From Hemerocallis citrina (lineage: Eukaryota; Streptophyta; Magnoliopsida; Asparagales; Asphodelaceae), in assembly GCA_017893485.1 (NCBI GenBank), contig CM030361.1:140944461-141008460 (forward strand): a DNA stretch of 64,000 nucleotides. Direction: 5' to 3'. The notes below the pieces were generated by a model. That model worked only from the letters and a program-made list of their open reading frames with translations, ran no database searches and was not told the origin of the DNA. The first letter of the stretch is position 1, and every line of letters begins with the position of its first letter. A program made the position numbers and the translations under genes. Positions 11,919 to 23,218 of the stretch are shown in pieces.

Positions 11919-12931
11919 TAGTGATGACGTGATCCACCTCATCAGTGTCAGCTTCAGTCAAGGCAAATATTCGCCCCTGCTGGTATGACTTCTTCCCAAC
12001 TTGCTGCGTTGGTCCACTATGGGTGACATTCTACGACTTGGGGCATTGAGACTTGTAATGTCCCGTCTCGCCACAGTTGAAGCAAGTCACCACAGGAGGT
12101 CTCACCCAATTGGTTTCGGGTCCCCCAGCTATGTTGACAGCATTTGCTCCTGTAGGTTTGAACCTCTGGGCCTGCGGCTGTCCCCTGAAGTTGCCAGAAA
12201 CTGCGGGCCTCTTCCCAATGTTCTAGTTGGTCCTCCGATTCCGAACCACGTGGAACTGCTCCACGTCTGCCTCAGTGGCTGCAGCTCGTTTGACCAGCTT
12301 GTCAAACCTCCTGATACTGAGGGGTATCTTCCTCGATCTCAGACTGGACCTCAAACCATGCTCGAACTTTCAAGCCTTTTTTTGCCTCGTCCATCACTAG
12401 TTCGGGCACATACTTCGAGAGCTGAGTGAATCTTGTCTCATACTCCCTAACTGACATGCCGCCCTACTGCAGCACCAAAACTCCATGGCCTTCTTCTCCT
12501 GGACGTTTGAGGGAAAATAATGACTACAGAATTCCTCCAAGAATTCATCCTAGCCATGAACAATACCTCCCATCGTCCCCTTCATCGACTAAAACCACAC
12601 TGCTACATCTTTCTCGAACTGCAGCGCCGCCAACTTCATCTTGCTGCCCTCCGGAATCTCCAAGACTTCGAAGATAGTCTCTACCTGTCGGATCCAACTG
12701 TCAGCCGCGTCGGGGTTTGACTTTCCCCTCAAATACCGGTGGTTTCATCCACTTGAATGATTCCACAAGTTTGATTACTTCGGGTATTGGATTCGCAGGC
12801 ACCCTTCCTTGATTCTGATTCATTGCAACGGCATTGAGTATCTGATAGACCCTCGCTAGTTCTGTTTCCAAGTCTAGACCTTCCCCATTTCGAGCTCCTC
12901 TTCTATCCATATTCTGATGCAAAAGATCCAT
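11919..12931 (-). pseudogene. Element B gag (broken)
   Basis: A start at MDLLHQNMDRRG leads into FKWMKPPVFEGK, the usual N-terminal landmark of Tekay/Del gag. Further on, in shifted frames, come VREYETRFTQLSKY and the intact CCHC knuckle CFNCGETGHYKSQC near 12040-12085. Frameshifts near 12700 and 12490 and further stops break the reading frame. The product would be the capsid/nucleocapsid protein. It ends at DEVDHVIT, where a possible intron begins. Confidence 0.85.
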
Positions 12932-13053
12932 TAAATTCGAAGTATAAACATGAATTTTAAATCAACTTTTCATTTCATTAAATTCCAAACTTTATACATT
13001 AGAATTTAAAACATTCCTGACATCAAATGAAAGCAGTAAGAAGATACAACAGT

Positions 13054-13461
13054 CTAGTTCCTACTGTTCCTCTTGGCTTCTCGAAGATCTTCCCATAGTT
13101 CCTCCACTTCCTCTTTCTTTACATCGTACATGTTTTTCCTCTTCTCGAGTTTCCAAATACGATGACTGAGAGTTGCAATGCTCTCCTTGCACTTCGCAAA
13201 CTGTGCCTGCAGCACCTACGCTCTCTCCCTCTGAGTCTCTACCTGCCTCTAAAGAGACACAATAAGACTACTCGGAACTAGTTCTTCCTCATCAGAGGAA
13301 TCATCAGATGAATCCGGAGGTGGAGTGATCTCTCGGGACTTTGGCCATTCCTCTTCAAATTCTTCAGGATCTTTCTCATCTAAATCAGCTTGTCCAGGGT
13401 AGTAATCTTCCTCAACTATGTGCCATTCATCGCCTCCAGCTAGGTCGAAATGGTCCGCCAT
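13054..13461 (-). pseudogene. Extra acidic, coiled-coil ORF upstream of gag in element B
   Basis: A frame of about 135 codons starts MADHFDLAGGDEW. It has a strongly acidic, Ser/Asp-rich middle (DSSDDSSDEEEL) and a charged second half that looks coiled-coil (KLEKRKNMYDVKKEEVEEL). Two TAG stops (the first at 13249-13251) interrupt it; both would be CAG Gln codons with one transition. It lies between the primer site and gag, where Tekay elements are not generally described as having a gene. I do not recognise the protein. The start at 13461 was chosen over an upstream Met (13560) because the acidic domain begins there. Confidence 0.5.
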
Positions 13462-13605
13462 CTTAGGGAAAGGAGAAGAAAAAGCATAAATCAAAGAGCA
13501 ACACAAATGTAAGTGACTTACATCTAAATCTCTAGACTCAACACATGCCCTAATGTCCACTTCTAGGGTGTCGTTCCTTATAAATTTGTACTACAAGGAA
13601 ACCTG

Positions 13606-13617
13606 GCTCTGATACCA
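13606..13617 (-). other. Element B primer-binding site (initiator Met tRNA)
   Basis: The minus strand reads TGGTATCAGAGC, a perfect complement to the 3' end of plant initiator-Met tRNA, three bases after the 5' LTR. Confidence 0.9.
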
Positions 13618-13620
13618 CTC

Positions 13621-16600
13621 TATAACACCTCGAATTCCAAAACAGACTGAATTCAAAGTTCCACAGGATCTTTACACTTCTTTCATACAATTTTACAACG
13701 AAATAAAAACTTTTGTTATATCAGAGTTTACAATAACATTACATATTTACAGCGGAAGCAAATTACAACAATTTACATAAATTGAAATGTACAACACTTG
13801 AGTCATTCTTTAATCAGCATGTATTCTTTAGTCTTATTAACCACTTTATCCTGCATAGAAACTGTGGGTGCGTCAGTTGCTTACAACCGACGAAATATTA
13901 TACACGGCTATCCTCTCTATGCCGAAAATAGTATAACTATTCCCAAATACTTAAACAAACCACAAACTTGATCACTAACAGAACTACAAGGGGCTATCCT
14001 ATTGATGTCGTGTTGTGCGGTGCACTTAATCCTTAATACAGTTACTTATATTAGAGGACACTAATGCGCACTTATTCAGTAACTATGCATCCCATACTAC
14101 ATAGGTCTGAGGGCAAGCCCTAAACCGTTCTTCATCTTATAGGGTCCAATTCCTCGCCATTACTTAAAATACTACTGTAACTACGATAAGTATCCTAGAT
14201 ATTCTATGAGTTACGAGCTCATGTCCAGACAGCCTGGAGGAGAATCCCACGTCATGTCACGACGCATCGGGAAAAATCTATGGACAATTCAGCCTTCGTC
14301 ATGGAACATGACACCACCCGTAGTCACCAAATACCCCACGAGTGTCGCCTGCGGTACGGACTCCTGGAGACATATCTACGTCATGTCACGACGCATTGTG
14401 AAGACAGCCGGTGAATATTCTCACACCGTAGCTCCGAGGCCCTTATACTCGTGTTTTTCTCTTATTTTCATCACGTCTTCACTATGTATCTAGTCCTTAG
14501 TTATTTGAATCATGAACTAAATTAATTCTCTAGAGTTAGCCCTTTCACTATACCGGTCTTAACCATTTATATCACATGACCCAAATCTTGGTCGTTTCAT
14601 TTCAAATCTCATTTCAACATATTTCTTTTCGATACCGGTATAAGCCTTAGCTACACTATAGTTCTCAATTTCAATTCATAATCACAAAAAATGAGTTCTC
14701 ACACTCATATAGTCTTTTCATAGTTCAAATAAATACCCATCTCCTTTCCATAATTCAATGTTCAATTTCAATTTATAACATTCTCATTCAAACAAATAAG
14801 TCTCAATAATTCCACTTAGTTTTCGTACTATTATTTCTTTTCCTCCAAAAATTAAAATCATATTTCTCATTTAACTTTCAATGCATACCTTACCCAAAAT
14901 AATAACAAAATCAATAATGAACACACTTCAAGTTCTCTTTTATACAAAATCCCCTCTTATAAATCTAGTATAACTCAAAAATCACTTTTGTTCTTATACT
15001 TATGCAAAATATCGATTTTACAAAGTTCTACTCAATTTTTCCTCTTACACTATTTAATTTAAGTTGAAATAGTGTACAAATATTTTCCATGAAGTCTATA
15101 TATTTTTATAACAATTATCGGATTTTTCACGAATTTTTTAAGTCATAAATAACAAAAACATTAAAAAATCCAAATGTTTTTAATTTGCTGAGTTCAAGAA
15201 TCGAACCAGCGACCACAGACAAAGCCAACGCACGTGCTAACCAAAGGGACAGAGCGCAACCACGTCACAGGGATGGCTCGAATTCATATGGGTCCATTTT
15301 CCCGAGTTCGGATTTCTCCAAAAAAATAAAAACAAAAGTCTCTTGTTCGGTTTCGAACCCGAGACCAAGGCCAGACCCACGCTACAGTAAGAACACCTAA
15401 ACACACCCACTAACCAATTAGGCTAAGTGGCTACACTGATATGAGTTGGGTTTTTAGGGGGTTTGATCCTAGTTTCGGTTCATTCGAGTTTTTATGAAAA
15501 TAACAAATTTTAATTTCGTTTCTTCTCCACTTTCATTCAAAATTTCCAGAATACAACTTTTATGCATTTCTAACATATCAGTAAATTAAATCTTGATTTT
15601 TGACACAAAAAAAAAAACGTCACTTTCCTCTTTGAATACAATTTTGTCTACAATTTCAAAAATGTACAATCAAATGTCGTTTCTTTTGTAAATTTGCATT
15701 CAAACCTCTCATATTTCTTTCTTATTATGAATATTATTATTGCTTAATCTTTTCAATAACAAAATCCCTTTTTTCTCATTATTAACAATTAGATAGCAAA
15801 TTCACCACAAAGCATGATTATCATTTCGATCCAATTAAGCATACAATCATGTCTCCTTAGTATAGCACAAATCATCAATTAAAGCATGGTAGCATGGTCA
15901 ATATTAAACTAACTATCAAAATTTTCAACTAATTATCATTCTTTTGACACACAATTAAGCCTTATAATTTGTCTCATGCTTATAACATATGGCTAGAATA
16001 ACTATGTTTCTTTTCAAATGCATCAACCATACTCTAGCATGAACCTAATTAGAAGTGTAAGAGAATCACCCACCTTTGATGGACAGAAAAACAAACAAAC
16101 TCCTAATGATCTTCTCCAACGATCGAGCGAAGCCTTCTCCTCCTAGATCAAGCCACCAAATTTGCTTCTCCTCCTAGTGATGCAAGCAACCCGAGCCTCC
16201 CTCTTCTTGATCCTTGAAAATGTCGGCCTTCTCCGTGGATGCAGAACACAGTAGTACACAATCTCACAACTCCTCAATCTTTTGCCTCACTAAAATTACT
16301 TCTCTTTCTTTTCTTTCTATTCTTTTCTTTCAAAAATTCTAAGTGTGAGAATGAAGAGTATAGGGAGGGGTATTTATACAAAATTTTAGGGTGAATGTAG
16401 GGCTAGGATGTGATCAAATGGTTAGAGGTCAATGATCTAGATGAACTAGGGAGTTATGAAAACTACCCATGATGAACAGCCACCTCTCCACCACTTCCAT
16501 CACTCCCACTCCTCCATCTACAATCCGGCCTATGGGGGAAAGTGTGCAATGCACACCCTAGTGCTTGCACGTGCCCACTAGAACCCCCTCCTTACAAGTG

Positions 16601-16931
16601 TACATGTGAATAAAAATTTAATTATTCATGAAAAGAGTCTACACTACAAGTTGGATTGTTTTAAAAGAGGAATAATTTAAATGGGCTCACTAATGGGCCA
16701 ATTTAACCATGGGTTTAAATCATTAAATTAATTAATTAATAGAGTGGGCTTAAAAAACAATTTGGGCTTAGATTTTAATTAGGCTTTAAAAGAAAATAAT
16801 TTTTTGGAAAAATAAAGAGGAACATATACTATATAAGAAATATATTATATACGAGAAATTATACAATTGAAACTATATGTGCAAAACACGTAAAATCACA
16901 AAATCTCATAAATCAAATCTAGGGTGTTACT
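13621..16931 (-). repeat. Element B 5' LTR
   Basis: This 3311-bp copy has both terminal bases changed (TATAACACC for TGTAACACC at 13621, and a final A to T change at 16931). It contains the better copy of two Pol III-like box sets. Antisense ORFs at 14206-14493 and 15185-15400 repeat the same frames as in the other LTR and have no coding features. Confidence 0.92.
15185..15440 (-). promoter_or_regulatory. Two tandem tRNA-like Pol III promoter units inside the LTR
   Basis: On the minus strand the first unit has box A TAGCCTAATTGG (15425-15414) and box B GGTTCGAAACC (15359-15349), both matching consensus, followed by T runs. The second unit has a weaker box A (TTAGCACGTGCG, near 15242-15230) and box B GGTTCGATTC (15207-15198), also followed by T runs. 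They resemble the tRNA-derived heads of plant SINEs, but neither folds as a complete tRNA by inspection. Their function is inferred. Confidence 0.5.
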
Positions 16932-18717
16932 GTAAATGAAATAGATTTGTGAATATAAATCGTAGACCCCGTTGTCTATTTTTCAAAATTTTTGACAGAT
17001 CGTTATTTCAATTTGTGAGTTGTGAGTTACTGCTGTTTTACTACAGATGTGTAGAAAATTCCGGATTCGGTTTTTATGTGAATTTTGTATAGTTATTTAT
17101 TTTAATCCTAAGGTTAAAGATAAGATTTGGACCTAATATTTTGCTGGGTATGACTAGACTTGACTGGGATTTACCCCAAATTTCTGTAGATTTTTTTGAT
17201 GACATTTATAAACTATTCTATGCTTGTGAAAAAAACTATTATATTTTCAGAACTGCACGCTGTTCAGTAATAACCATGTTTTCAACCTGATTCTAGTTGT
17301 TGTTGGTAAAAACTTTGTGAATATAAAATATAGCCTGTTTTATCTATTTTACTAGCCTTTTGACGCATTTAGATTTCGAGTTATACTTTGTAATCTATCG
17401 TTGTTTTAAAACTGCTGTGTCTAAAGTTCTAGATTTACAAACTTGTTGTATCTTGATGTTTCCCGGATTTTTTTTACTAAATTATCTATGTCAGAATATT
17501 ACGAAATTACATTTGATGATACTAGACGTACTAAGAAATACCCCATATTTTTCTTGGATTTAATCACTTAGTTTTTATGCCAATTTCATGCTAATGAATA
17601 CAACCTTATGAAATCTGGCTGAACATGTTTTCTGCATATAATTCTGATTTGAGACTTGTTCCTGCAATTATTATATGAACTTTATATATGCGCTGGATTC
17701 GGCTGAGAGTATAGTTTCTATATTTTTGAACGGATCCATATTTGCATTCATGTGGCAACAGAAATTTAGGTTTTGGTGCAGTACTATCTTGCTGTCCAGA
17801 ATTGAAAGTTTCATTGTCCTAGTTTATTATGAGTTATCTGTCACCCGTGTATGTTTTCTACCCAACCTGTGTTGTTCCTTGCTTCTTACCATGTTTTTCT
17901 CACCCTGTTTTTGCACTTGTATGCCTGCTTTAATAATAATGACACATAATCAAATCGGGGTTAAGGGAAAGATCTAGTAGTGGAAAATATTGAAATGTGT
18001 ACTTAGAAGAGGACGATGTTCCCACCTGTTACGTGTTTCATGATTACATGATACATGATTCTGTTTACCTGATTACCTGGATACATACATCCATATAGGA
18101 AGGTGTACTCAGAAGGGGACCCGTAGGTCCTACCTGTACTTGTTTACCAGATACCTGAGTACACGGCCCTATTCAGTCCACTACAAAATCTAAACATAAG
18201 TTGTTTGAATGTAGCAACCATGTGGTAAAATTTGGAACGCATGAAGTGATAACTAGTTAGGATTAAGTACAAGACCTATAATAACATGATCACCTGCACA
18301 TTTCTGTTACCTGTATCGGCTACCTGATACTTGTTACCTGTATACCTGCTTGCATGCTACTTGACACCTGTTACATGTTACCTGCACCCTGTCACCTCAT
18401 CAAATTACTTGAATTTGCTTCTGAACTATGTTAGTCATTCTGTTTTGTTTTCACTCTCATTCTATGCTTATTCAGTACTTGCTTCCACTGTTACTCTATA
18501 CTTGTCTATCTGTTTTCTTCTGTACTTGTTGCCTGCACTACAAGCTGCCTGTGACTTGCATTGACGAGCGTTTTGTTTCTTTTTCCTCTTCCCATAATTT
18601 GTTAAACTTGTTGACTTTGGTGACCAGCTGCCCGAAGGAGTAGGTGACCAAACTTTCTAGTCGGCTGGAGTTCTTGCTATATTTATTTCCTGTTGCTTTT
18701 GAATAAATGTAATTGTT
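16932..18717 (+). mobile_element. Old divergent LTR, segment 2
   Basis: This resumes the LTR broken at 5097. It keeps the family landmarks in order: the TACTACAGATGTG block, the block CGGGGTTAAGGGAAAGATC at 17957-17975, and the hypervariable ACCTGTTAC tract at about 18290-18400. It ends with one copy of the LINE target duplication (18705-18717). ORFs of 60-100 codons here have no recognisable features. Confidence 0.7.
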
Positions 18718-18984
18718 TTTTTTAGGTTAAAGGTGGAATAACTCCACCCTGTTTCATTAATAAGAAATTAATAAAACAACCCCGGCATATCGGGGAGAAT
18801 ACAAAAGTAAAGTGTAGAAAATAGAACAACCCCCCAACACTACCCTGGAGGGTGGGTCTAACCACATGAACAAAAGTACAACCAAAGGTACAATAGATCG
18901 AAACAAAATACAACAAGAGCTAGCTGCAGACTGTGGATTTCCACTTGTATCATGTTCCTTGTGAGTATGAGGGGTGCCTACTCC
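18718..18984 (-). other. LINE 3' untranslated region and poly(A)
   Basis: This short 3' UTR ends in A8 on the minus strand. No gene is seen. Confidence 0.75.
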
Positions 18985-19597
18985 TCAGTCCAGTGTCGGT
19001 CCAAACTCGATCTCCTCATCATCGAATTCCTCCACCTGGAAGACTCTGGCAATCCTCCCTCTTGCTCCTATAGCAGCAGCTGTGGCCCAAAAGAAAATAA
19101 GATGCATGATATGAGTAAGGTTACCAGAAATACTATTACATGAAGCACGAAAATAGAAATTATTTCTGTCTAGCCATAACACCCAAGTAGTTGTCACAAT
19201 TGCTATGTACCAAGCATCCTTCATTTTATGGCGCACCGATACAAATTTGGGGCCAACCCACAAATCCTCGTATTCACTGGGGTAGTCACTTGTCCCTAGG
19301 GCCCGTAATACCTCTATCATAGTTGCCTTACTCCTTTGGCAGTGAATGAAAAGGTGATTCAGATTTTCCGTATGTATGTTACAGAATCTACAGTTGGTCG
19401 CTATTTGAGATTGTCTTTTAGTAAGGTTCTCTCTGGTGAGGATTGCATTATTGAGCAATAGCCAGAGGAAGATCCTGACTTTAAGGGGTGTTTTGGCTTT
19501 CCATAACACCTGTGCCCACCTTGGTCTACATCCTCGATAGTGAATGCGATGATACAGAGACCTAATAGTGAAAGCTCCTTTGGTCTCTAGTTCCCAG
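18985..19597 (-). pseudogene. LINE ORF2 C-terminus: zinc-binding RT-associated domain
   Basis: An open frame of about 200 codons reads WKAKTPLKVRIFLWLL, then CRFCNIHTENLNHLFIHC, a Cys/His pattern of the zf-RVT domain found at the C-terminus of plant L1 ORF2. It finishes in a hydrophobic, acidic tail. The first residues (beyond 19597) belong to element C, since the insertion broke the ORF. It continues upstream at 26221. The product would belong to the LINE reverse transcriptase/endonuclease protein that drives target-primed insertion; here it is dead. Confidence 0.85.
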
Positions 19598-21277
19598 TGA
19601 TGTGTCGAATTTATATACAAATATTTGTACTCATTTACCTATTAAAATGACTTGTTTTCGCTGATATTGTCTATAATTCATCTTATTTCGATATGATTTC
19701 ATTTAATTAATTATTTTTGAAGAAATAATATTTTTGATGCAAAAAGTGAAGAATTGTGGAAAAAATAAACAAACAAAGTAAAATAATTGATTTATCGATT
19801 TTATTGTTTTGTTGAGTTAAAATTACAACAAATAAATTTTAAAAGGATTTTTATACGCTAATATGATATAAAGTTAGTTTAATTAATTTTAAACTAATTT
19901 AATTTATTTTATTTAAAAAATCCTAATTTTTGGTATTATTTTGTGTATGCAGAAGCACGTGGTGGGCAGAAAAGGAAGAAAAGAAAGAAAGAGAAAGAAA
20001 TAAATTCAGATCAATTAAAGAAAGGAAATAAAGAAAGAGTGTGGACTTTTCTGCAAAAAGTACAAATCCTAACTCTCTTCCCGTCTCTATAAATACAAGC
20101 AAAGGGAGAGAGTACAATTCAAGAGGTGACGGCTGAAATCAATCATATCAAACAAATAAATAAAAAGAGAGTCTCTCTCTCTTGTCTCCTAGCGCATGCA
20201 CGGACGAAGCATACAGGACGAAACCCTACGCGACCCCTTCTTCCTCTTTTCCTGAAGTGCACGCACGCAATCCAAGGCCTCTGACTGACGTGAACCCAGA
20301 CTGACTTTGACAGCGCGCGCGGTTCCCGAGGTGTGCTGACGTGGCAGCTTCCTCTTCTTCTGCTGACAGACAGCGCTGAGTTCGACAGCACAAGCGGGTT
20401 TCGAGGACTCTGACGTGGCGCCTCTGGTTTTGGGACACGCGGCCCGACAACGACAGTGTGACAGACTAATGCGTTGATGTGACGGTGCGTGACAGCAACA
20501 CTTTTGGCTCCGACTTTTGAGACAGAAAAGTGGTTTGAATTAAATTTTGTATTCTTTTATCTTTTCTTCTCTATATTTTTTGATGCAATCCCAAACAAAT
20601 ATGAACTGAATTTATTGTTCTAGAGGCTAAGGTGTAGCCAAGTTTTGTAGAACACAAATTTTTAATTCCTTATTATTACTCTATTTTTCCTGATTGTGTT
20701 TTAATTTTTATTATTTATGCGTACAACATGGTGGATAGACATTTGTATGATTTTTCAAATCATAAAGAGACCGAACAGGTAATTTGTGATTAATAAAAAT
20801 TAACACCGTATATTGGAGGACGTGACCATTAAGAAATCTAATTTTTCAATTAATAATTTGATGGATAGGCGAAGAGTTAGTTGAGAATAATTTTAGACTA
20901 CGTTGATAGAGTGGTTAATATCTTTAAGATTTTGGTTGACAATTTGGGAAAGATAATATTTTTATTTATAAGGAATAATAATTTGTGTGTGTGATAAACG
21001 AGGTGAACCAAGAGCCCTAGAACTAATTTTACCATTAAACAAAGTACAAGAGCTTCATAATTTCACAGCCCTCTCCCTCTTCACCAATTTAGTTAAATTT
21101 AATTAGATTAAGTTAATTTAGTTATTTTTATCCTTAATTAAATTCGATCTTGCAAAAAGTGATTCATCTAGTGATATCGGTACTCAGTAAAATATCTAGT
21201 CCCTGTGGGTTCGACACTATACTCATCTATCTATATTACTTGTGCAATTTTGTACACTTGCAAATATTCAAACACCA
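19598..21277 (+). repeat. Element C 5' LTR
   Basis: Starts TGATGTGTCG and ends CAAACACCA. The U3 part is AT-rich. TATAAATA is at 20088-20095 and is followed by a GC-rich leader (about 20160-20480) with repeated TGACGTG motifs. Small antisense ORFs at 19923-20450 appear in both LTRs but show no coding features. Confidence 0.95.
20088..20095 (+). promoter_or_regulatory. Element C TATA box
   Basis: TATAAATA lies in a CTCTCT-rich context about 490 bp into the LTR; the 3' LTR copy is at 25025-25032. TGACGTG-type (ACGT core) motifs lie downstream near 20283, 20335 and 20409. Confidence 0.6.
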
Positions 21278-21283
21278 AGTTTT

Positions 21284-21301
21284 TGGCGCCGTTGCCGGGG
21301 A
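21284..21301 (+). other. Element C primer-binding site
   Basis: TGGCGCCGTTGCCGGGGA lies six bases after the LTR. This is the primer-site sequence typical of Athila/Calypso-group elements (reported as tRNA-Asp). The 21302-21514 leader is T-rich with no gene. Confidence 0.85.
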
Positions 21302-21514
21302 CTAGTTATTCTTTTATTGATATCGAAAATTGCTAGATTATTGCTAATTTAGATTTTTTTTGTAATTATTTTTATTTTATTATCATTTTACATCTTTATT
21401 TTCTTTTGACTAACTCTAACTTTTATTTATTTTTCTTATTTTATTTTTTTTAGTTTTTCTATTTTTTTTCCTTTTTTTTGATACTTACATTTCAGGACAT
21501 ACACGTACATTATC

Positions 21515-23218
21515 ATGGTGAACGATGAGAACAGGCCTTTGAGAGACTATGCTATGCCCTCAATTTATGAGTCAAGCATAAAGAAGCTGATTATTGAAGC
21601 TAACAATTTTGAAATTAAACCGGCGATGATTCTAATGATTCAACAGACTGTTCAATTTTGGGGACTACCACACGAGGATCCTTACGCTCACATTACAGAT
21701 TTTTTAGAAATTTGTGACACTTTCAAGCACAACGGTGTATCAGACGATGCAATTAGACTGAGACTCTTTTCTTTTTCCCTACGAGATAAGGCGAAGATTT
21801 GGCTACATTATCTACCACCCGGTAGTATTACTACTTGGGAGGGACTTGCACAAAAATTTCTAGCTAAGTATTTTCCTCCAGCAAAAACAGCAAAGTTAAG
21901 AAATGACATCACAACATTCACTCAACTTGAGACAGAGTCATTATATGATGCATGGGAAAGGTACAAAGAGTTATTGAGAAAGTGTCCTAATCATGAACTA
22001 CCGAAATGGCTGCAGCAAACATTCTATAATGGTTTGGGAGTTACACATAGATCTATCATTGACGCAGCAGCTGGTGGTGCACTGATGAGCAAAACTTACA
22101 CAGCAGCCTATGATCTTTTAGAGGAAATGGCATCAAATCATTACCAGTGGTCTTCAGAGAGAGCAATGCCAAGAAAAGTGGCTGGAGTTTTTGAACTTGA
22201 TCCTTTTTCTACTTTAAATACAAAAAATAATATTTTATATAAACAAGTAGAAAATATCAATTTTAATGTTATTCAATCTAATATGATTTGTGATCTTTGT
22301 GCAGGAAATCATTCAAGTTCAGATTGTCAAGTGGGGAACCTTTTTGCTCCATCAAATGTCGTACATGAAAATTTTGTGTCAAACTTTCAAATGCAAAACA
22401 ATCATTATGCAAACACATACAATCAAGAATGGAGAAACACCCCCAATTATCCATGGAACTACAATCAAGGAGCAGTTATACCACCTCAAATTTTTCCACA
22501 GCAAGAAAAGAAGCCGACGCTTAAAGATATGTTTGAGCACTACATGCAAAGGGCAGAACAATACATACAAAAGACAGATTTGGCTATCCAAAATGTTGCA
22601 AATTCAACTTCGGCTTCCATTCACAATCTTGAGGTACAAATTAGTCAAATTTCAAATATTCTTAACGAAAAAACTGCAGGAACATTACCACACAATACAG
22701 TTGTCAATCCCAAGGAGCATGTCGATGATATAACACTAAGAAGCGGGAGGACAATTGAACAACCACAAGAAGAAAATGACGAACAGAATGTGGTTGAAAA
22801 GCAAAGTGAGATTGAACAAATTGTGGAGGAACAAATTCAGCATGAGCAAGTAATGTATGACATTTTTAATTCCATAAAGATTCCTCCTGAAGAACAGTCA
22901 TCCATTCAAGTAAGTGAAACTCATTTAATTGTGGGCGAGAAAGATAAGGCTAAATATGAAAAATCACCAATTGAAGTATGTCGAACAAATTCAACAAATT
23001 TTGAACCTGAAAAAGAAAATTTTGTTGAACATGTAATGTATTTGGATGCTGAACATTCTATTTATTCATTTTTGCAGCATAAATTCAAAGAGGTGGCGGA
23101 GTCAAAGACATCATCATCACGAAGGAAACGCCTCGAATTTGAACTTGAACCTGATCCACATCTGAAGAGGAAAATTAGAAAGGATGTGTTAATGTTGTTG
23201 GATCTTGGCGTTACTTAA
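21515..23218 (+). CDS. gag: Element C Gag (intact, 567 aa)
   Basis: This is the longest intact reading frame in the window. Residues about 25-210 contain the Athila/Calypso gag core: ANNFEIKPAMI, EDPYAHITDFLEICDTF, RLRLFSFSLRDKAKIWL and YDAWERYKELLRKCP. A short zinc knuckle CDLCAGNHSSSDC (C-x2-C-x3-H-x4-C) lies near residue 260. The C-terminal half is Gln/Glu-rich with a charged tail (HLKRKIRKD). The start is the first Met after the leader. Right after the stop comes CTTGGGAGGCAACCCATG, which in Athila relatives follows pol, as if pol had been removed cleanly. The product would form the capsid particle. Absence of stops fits its youth or selection on gag. Confidence 0.92.
   Translation: MVNDENRPLRDYAMPSIYESSIKKLIIEANNFEIKPAMILMIQQTVQFWGLPHEDPYAHITDFLEICDTFKHNGVSDDAIRLRLFSFSLRDKAKIWLHYLPPGSITTWEGLAQKFLAKYFPPAKTAKLRNDITTFTQLETESLYDAWERYKELLRKCPNHELPKWLQQTFYNGLGVTHRSIIDAAAGGALMSKTYTAAYDLLEEMASNHYQWSSERAMPRKVAGVFELDPFSTLNTKNNILYKQVENINFNVIQSNMICDLCAGNHSSSDCQVGNLFAPSNVVHENFVSNFQMQNNHYANTYNQEWRNTPNYPWNYNQGAVIPPQIFPQQEKKPTLKDMFEHYMQRAEQYIQKTDLAIQNVANSTSASIHNLEVQISQISNILNEKTAGTLPHNTVVNPKEHVDDITLRSGRTIEQPQEENDEQNVVEKQSEIEQIVEEQIQHEQVMYDIFNSIKIPPEEQSSIQVSETHLIVGEKDKAKYEKSPIEVCRTNSTNFEPEKENFVEHVMYLDAEHSIYSFLQHKFKEVAESKTSSSRRKRLEFELEPDPHLKRKIRKDVLMLLDLGVT

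Larger units (their letters stand above)
5098..16931 (-). mobile_element. Element B: complete Tekay/Del-type Ty3/gypsy retrotransposon
   Basis: Two LTRs of 3311 bp each (5098-8408 and 13621-16931) flank a minus-strand internal region with an initiator-Met primer site, an extra acidic ORF, gag with a CCHC knuckle, protease, RT, RNase H and an integrase ending in a chromodomain-like tail. The 5-bp duplication GTAAA lies at 5093-5097 and 16932-16936, and the outer flanks rejoin into one older LTR. Order and tail place it in the chromovirus group, Tekay/Del clade. It is defective: several premature stops and frameshifts break gag and pol. The LTRs differ visibly, more at one end than the other, so it is not recent. 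Confidence 0.93.

Noticed and set aside
15185..15440. Genuine tRNA genes
   Set aside because: Pol III boxes are present but no complete cloverleaf or acceptor stem could be formed by inspection.
16925..18717. A separate 3' LTR of a third element
   Set aside because: Its start has no LTR terminus and the GTAAA duplication joins it to 5097; it is the continuation of the old LTR.
20226..20450. Small antisense ORF present in both LTRs of element C (also 25163-25438)
   Set aside because: Present twice only because LTRs are duplicated; ends differ between copies and no features are seen.
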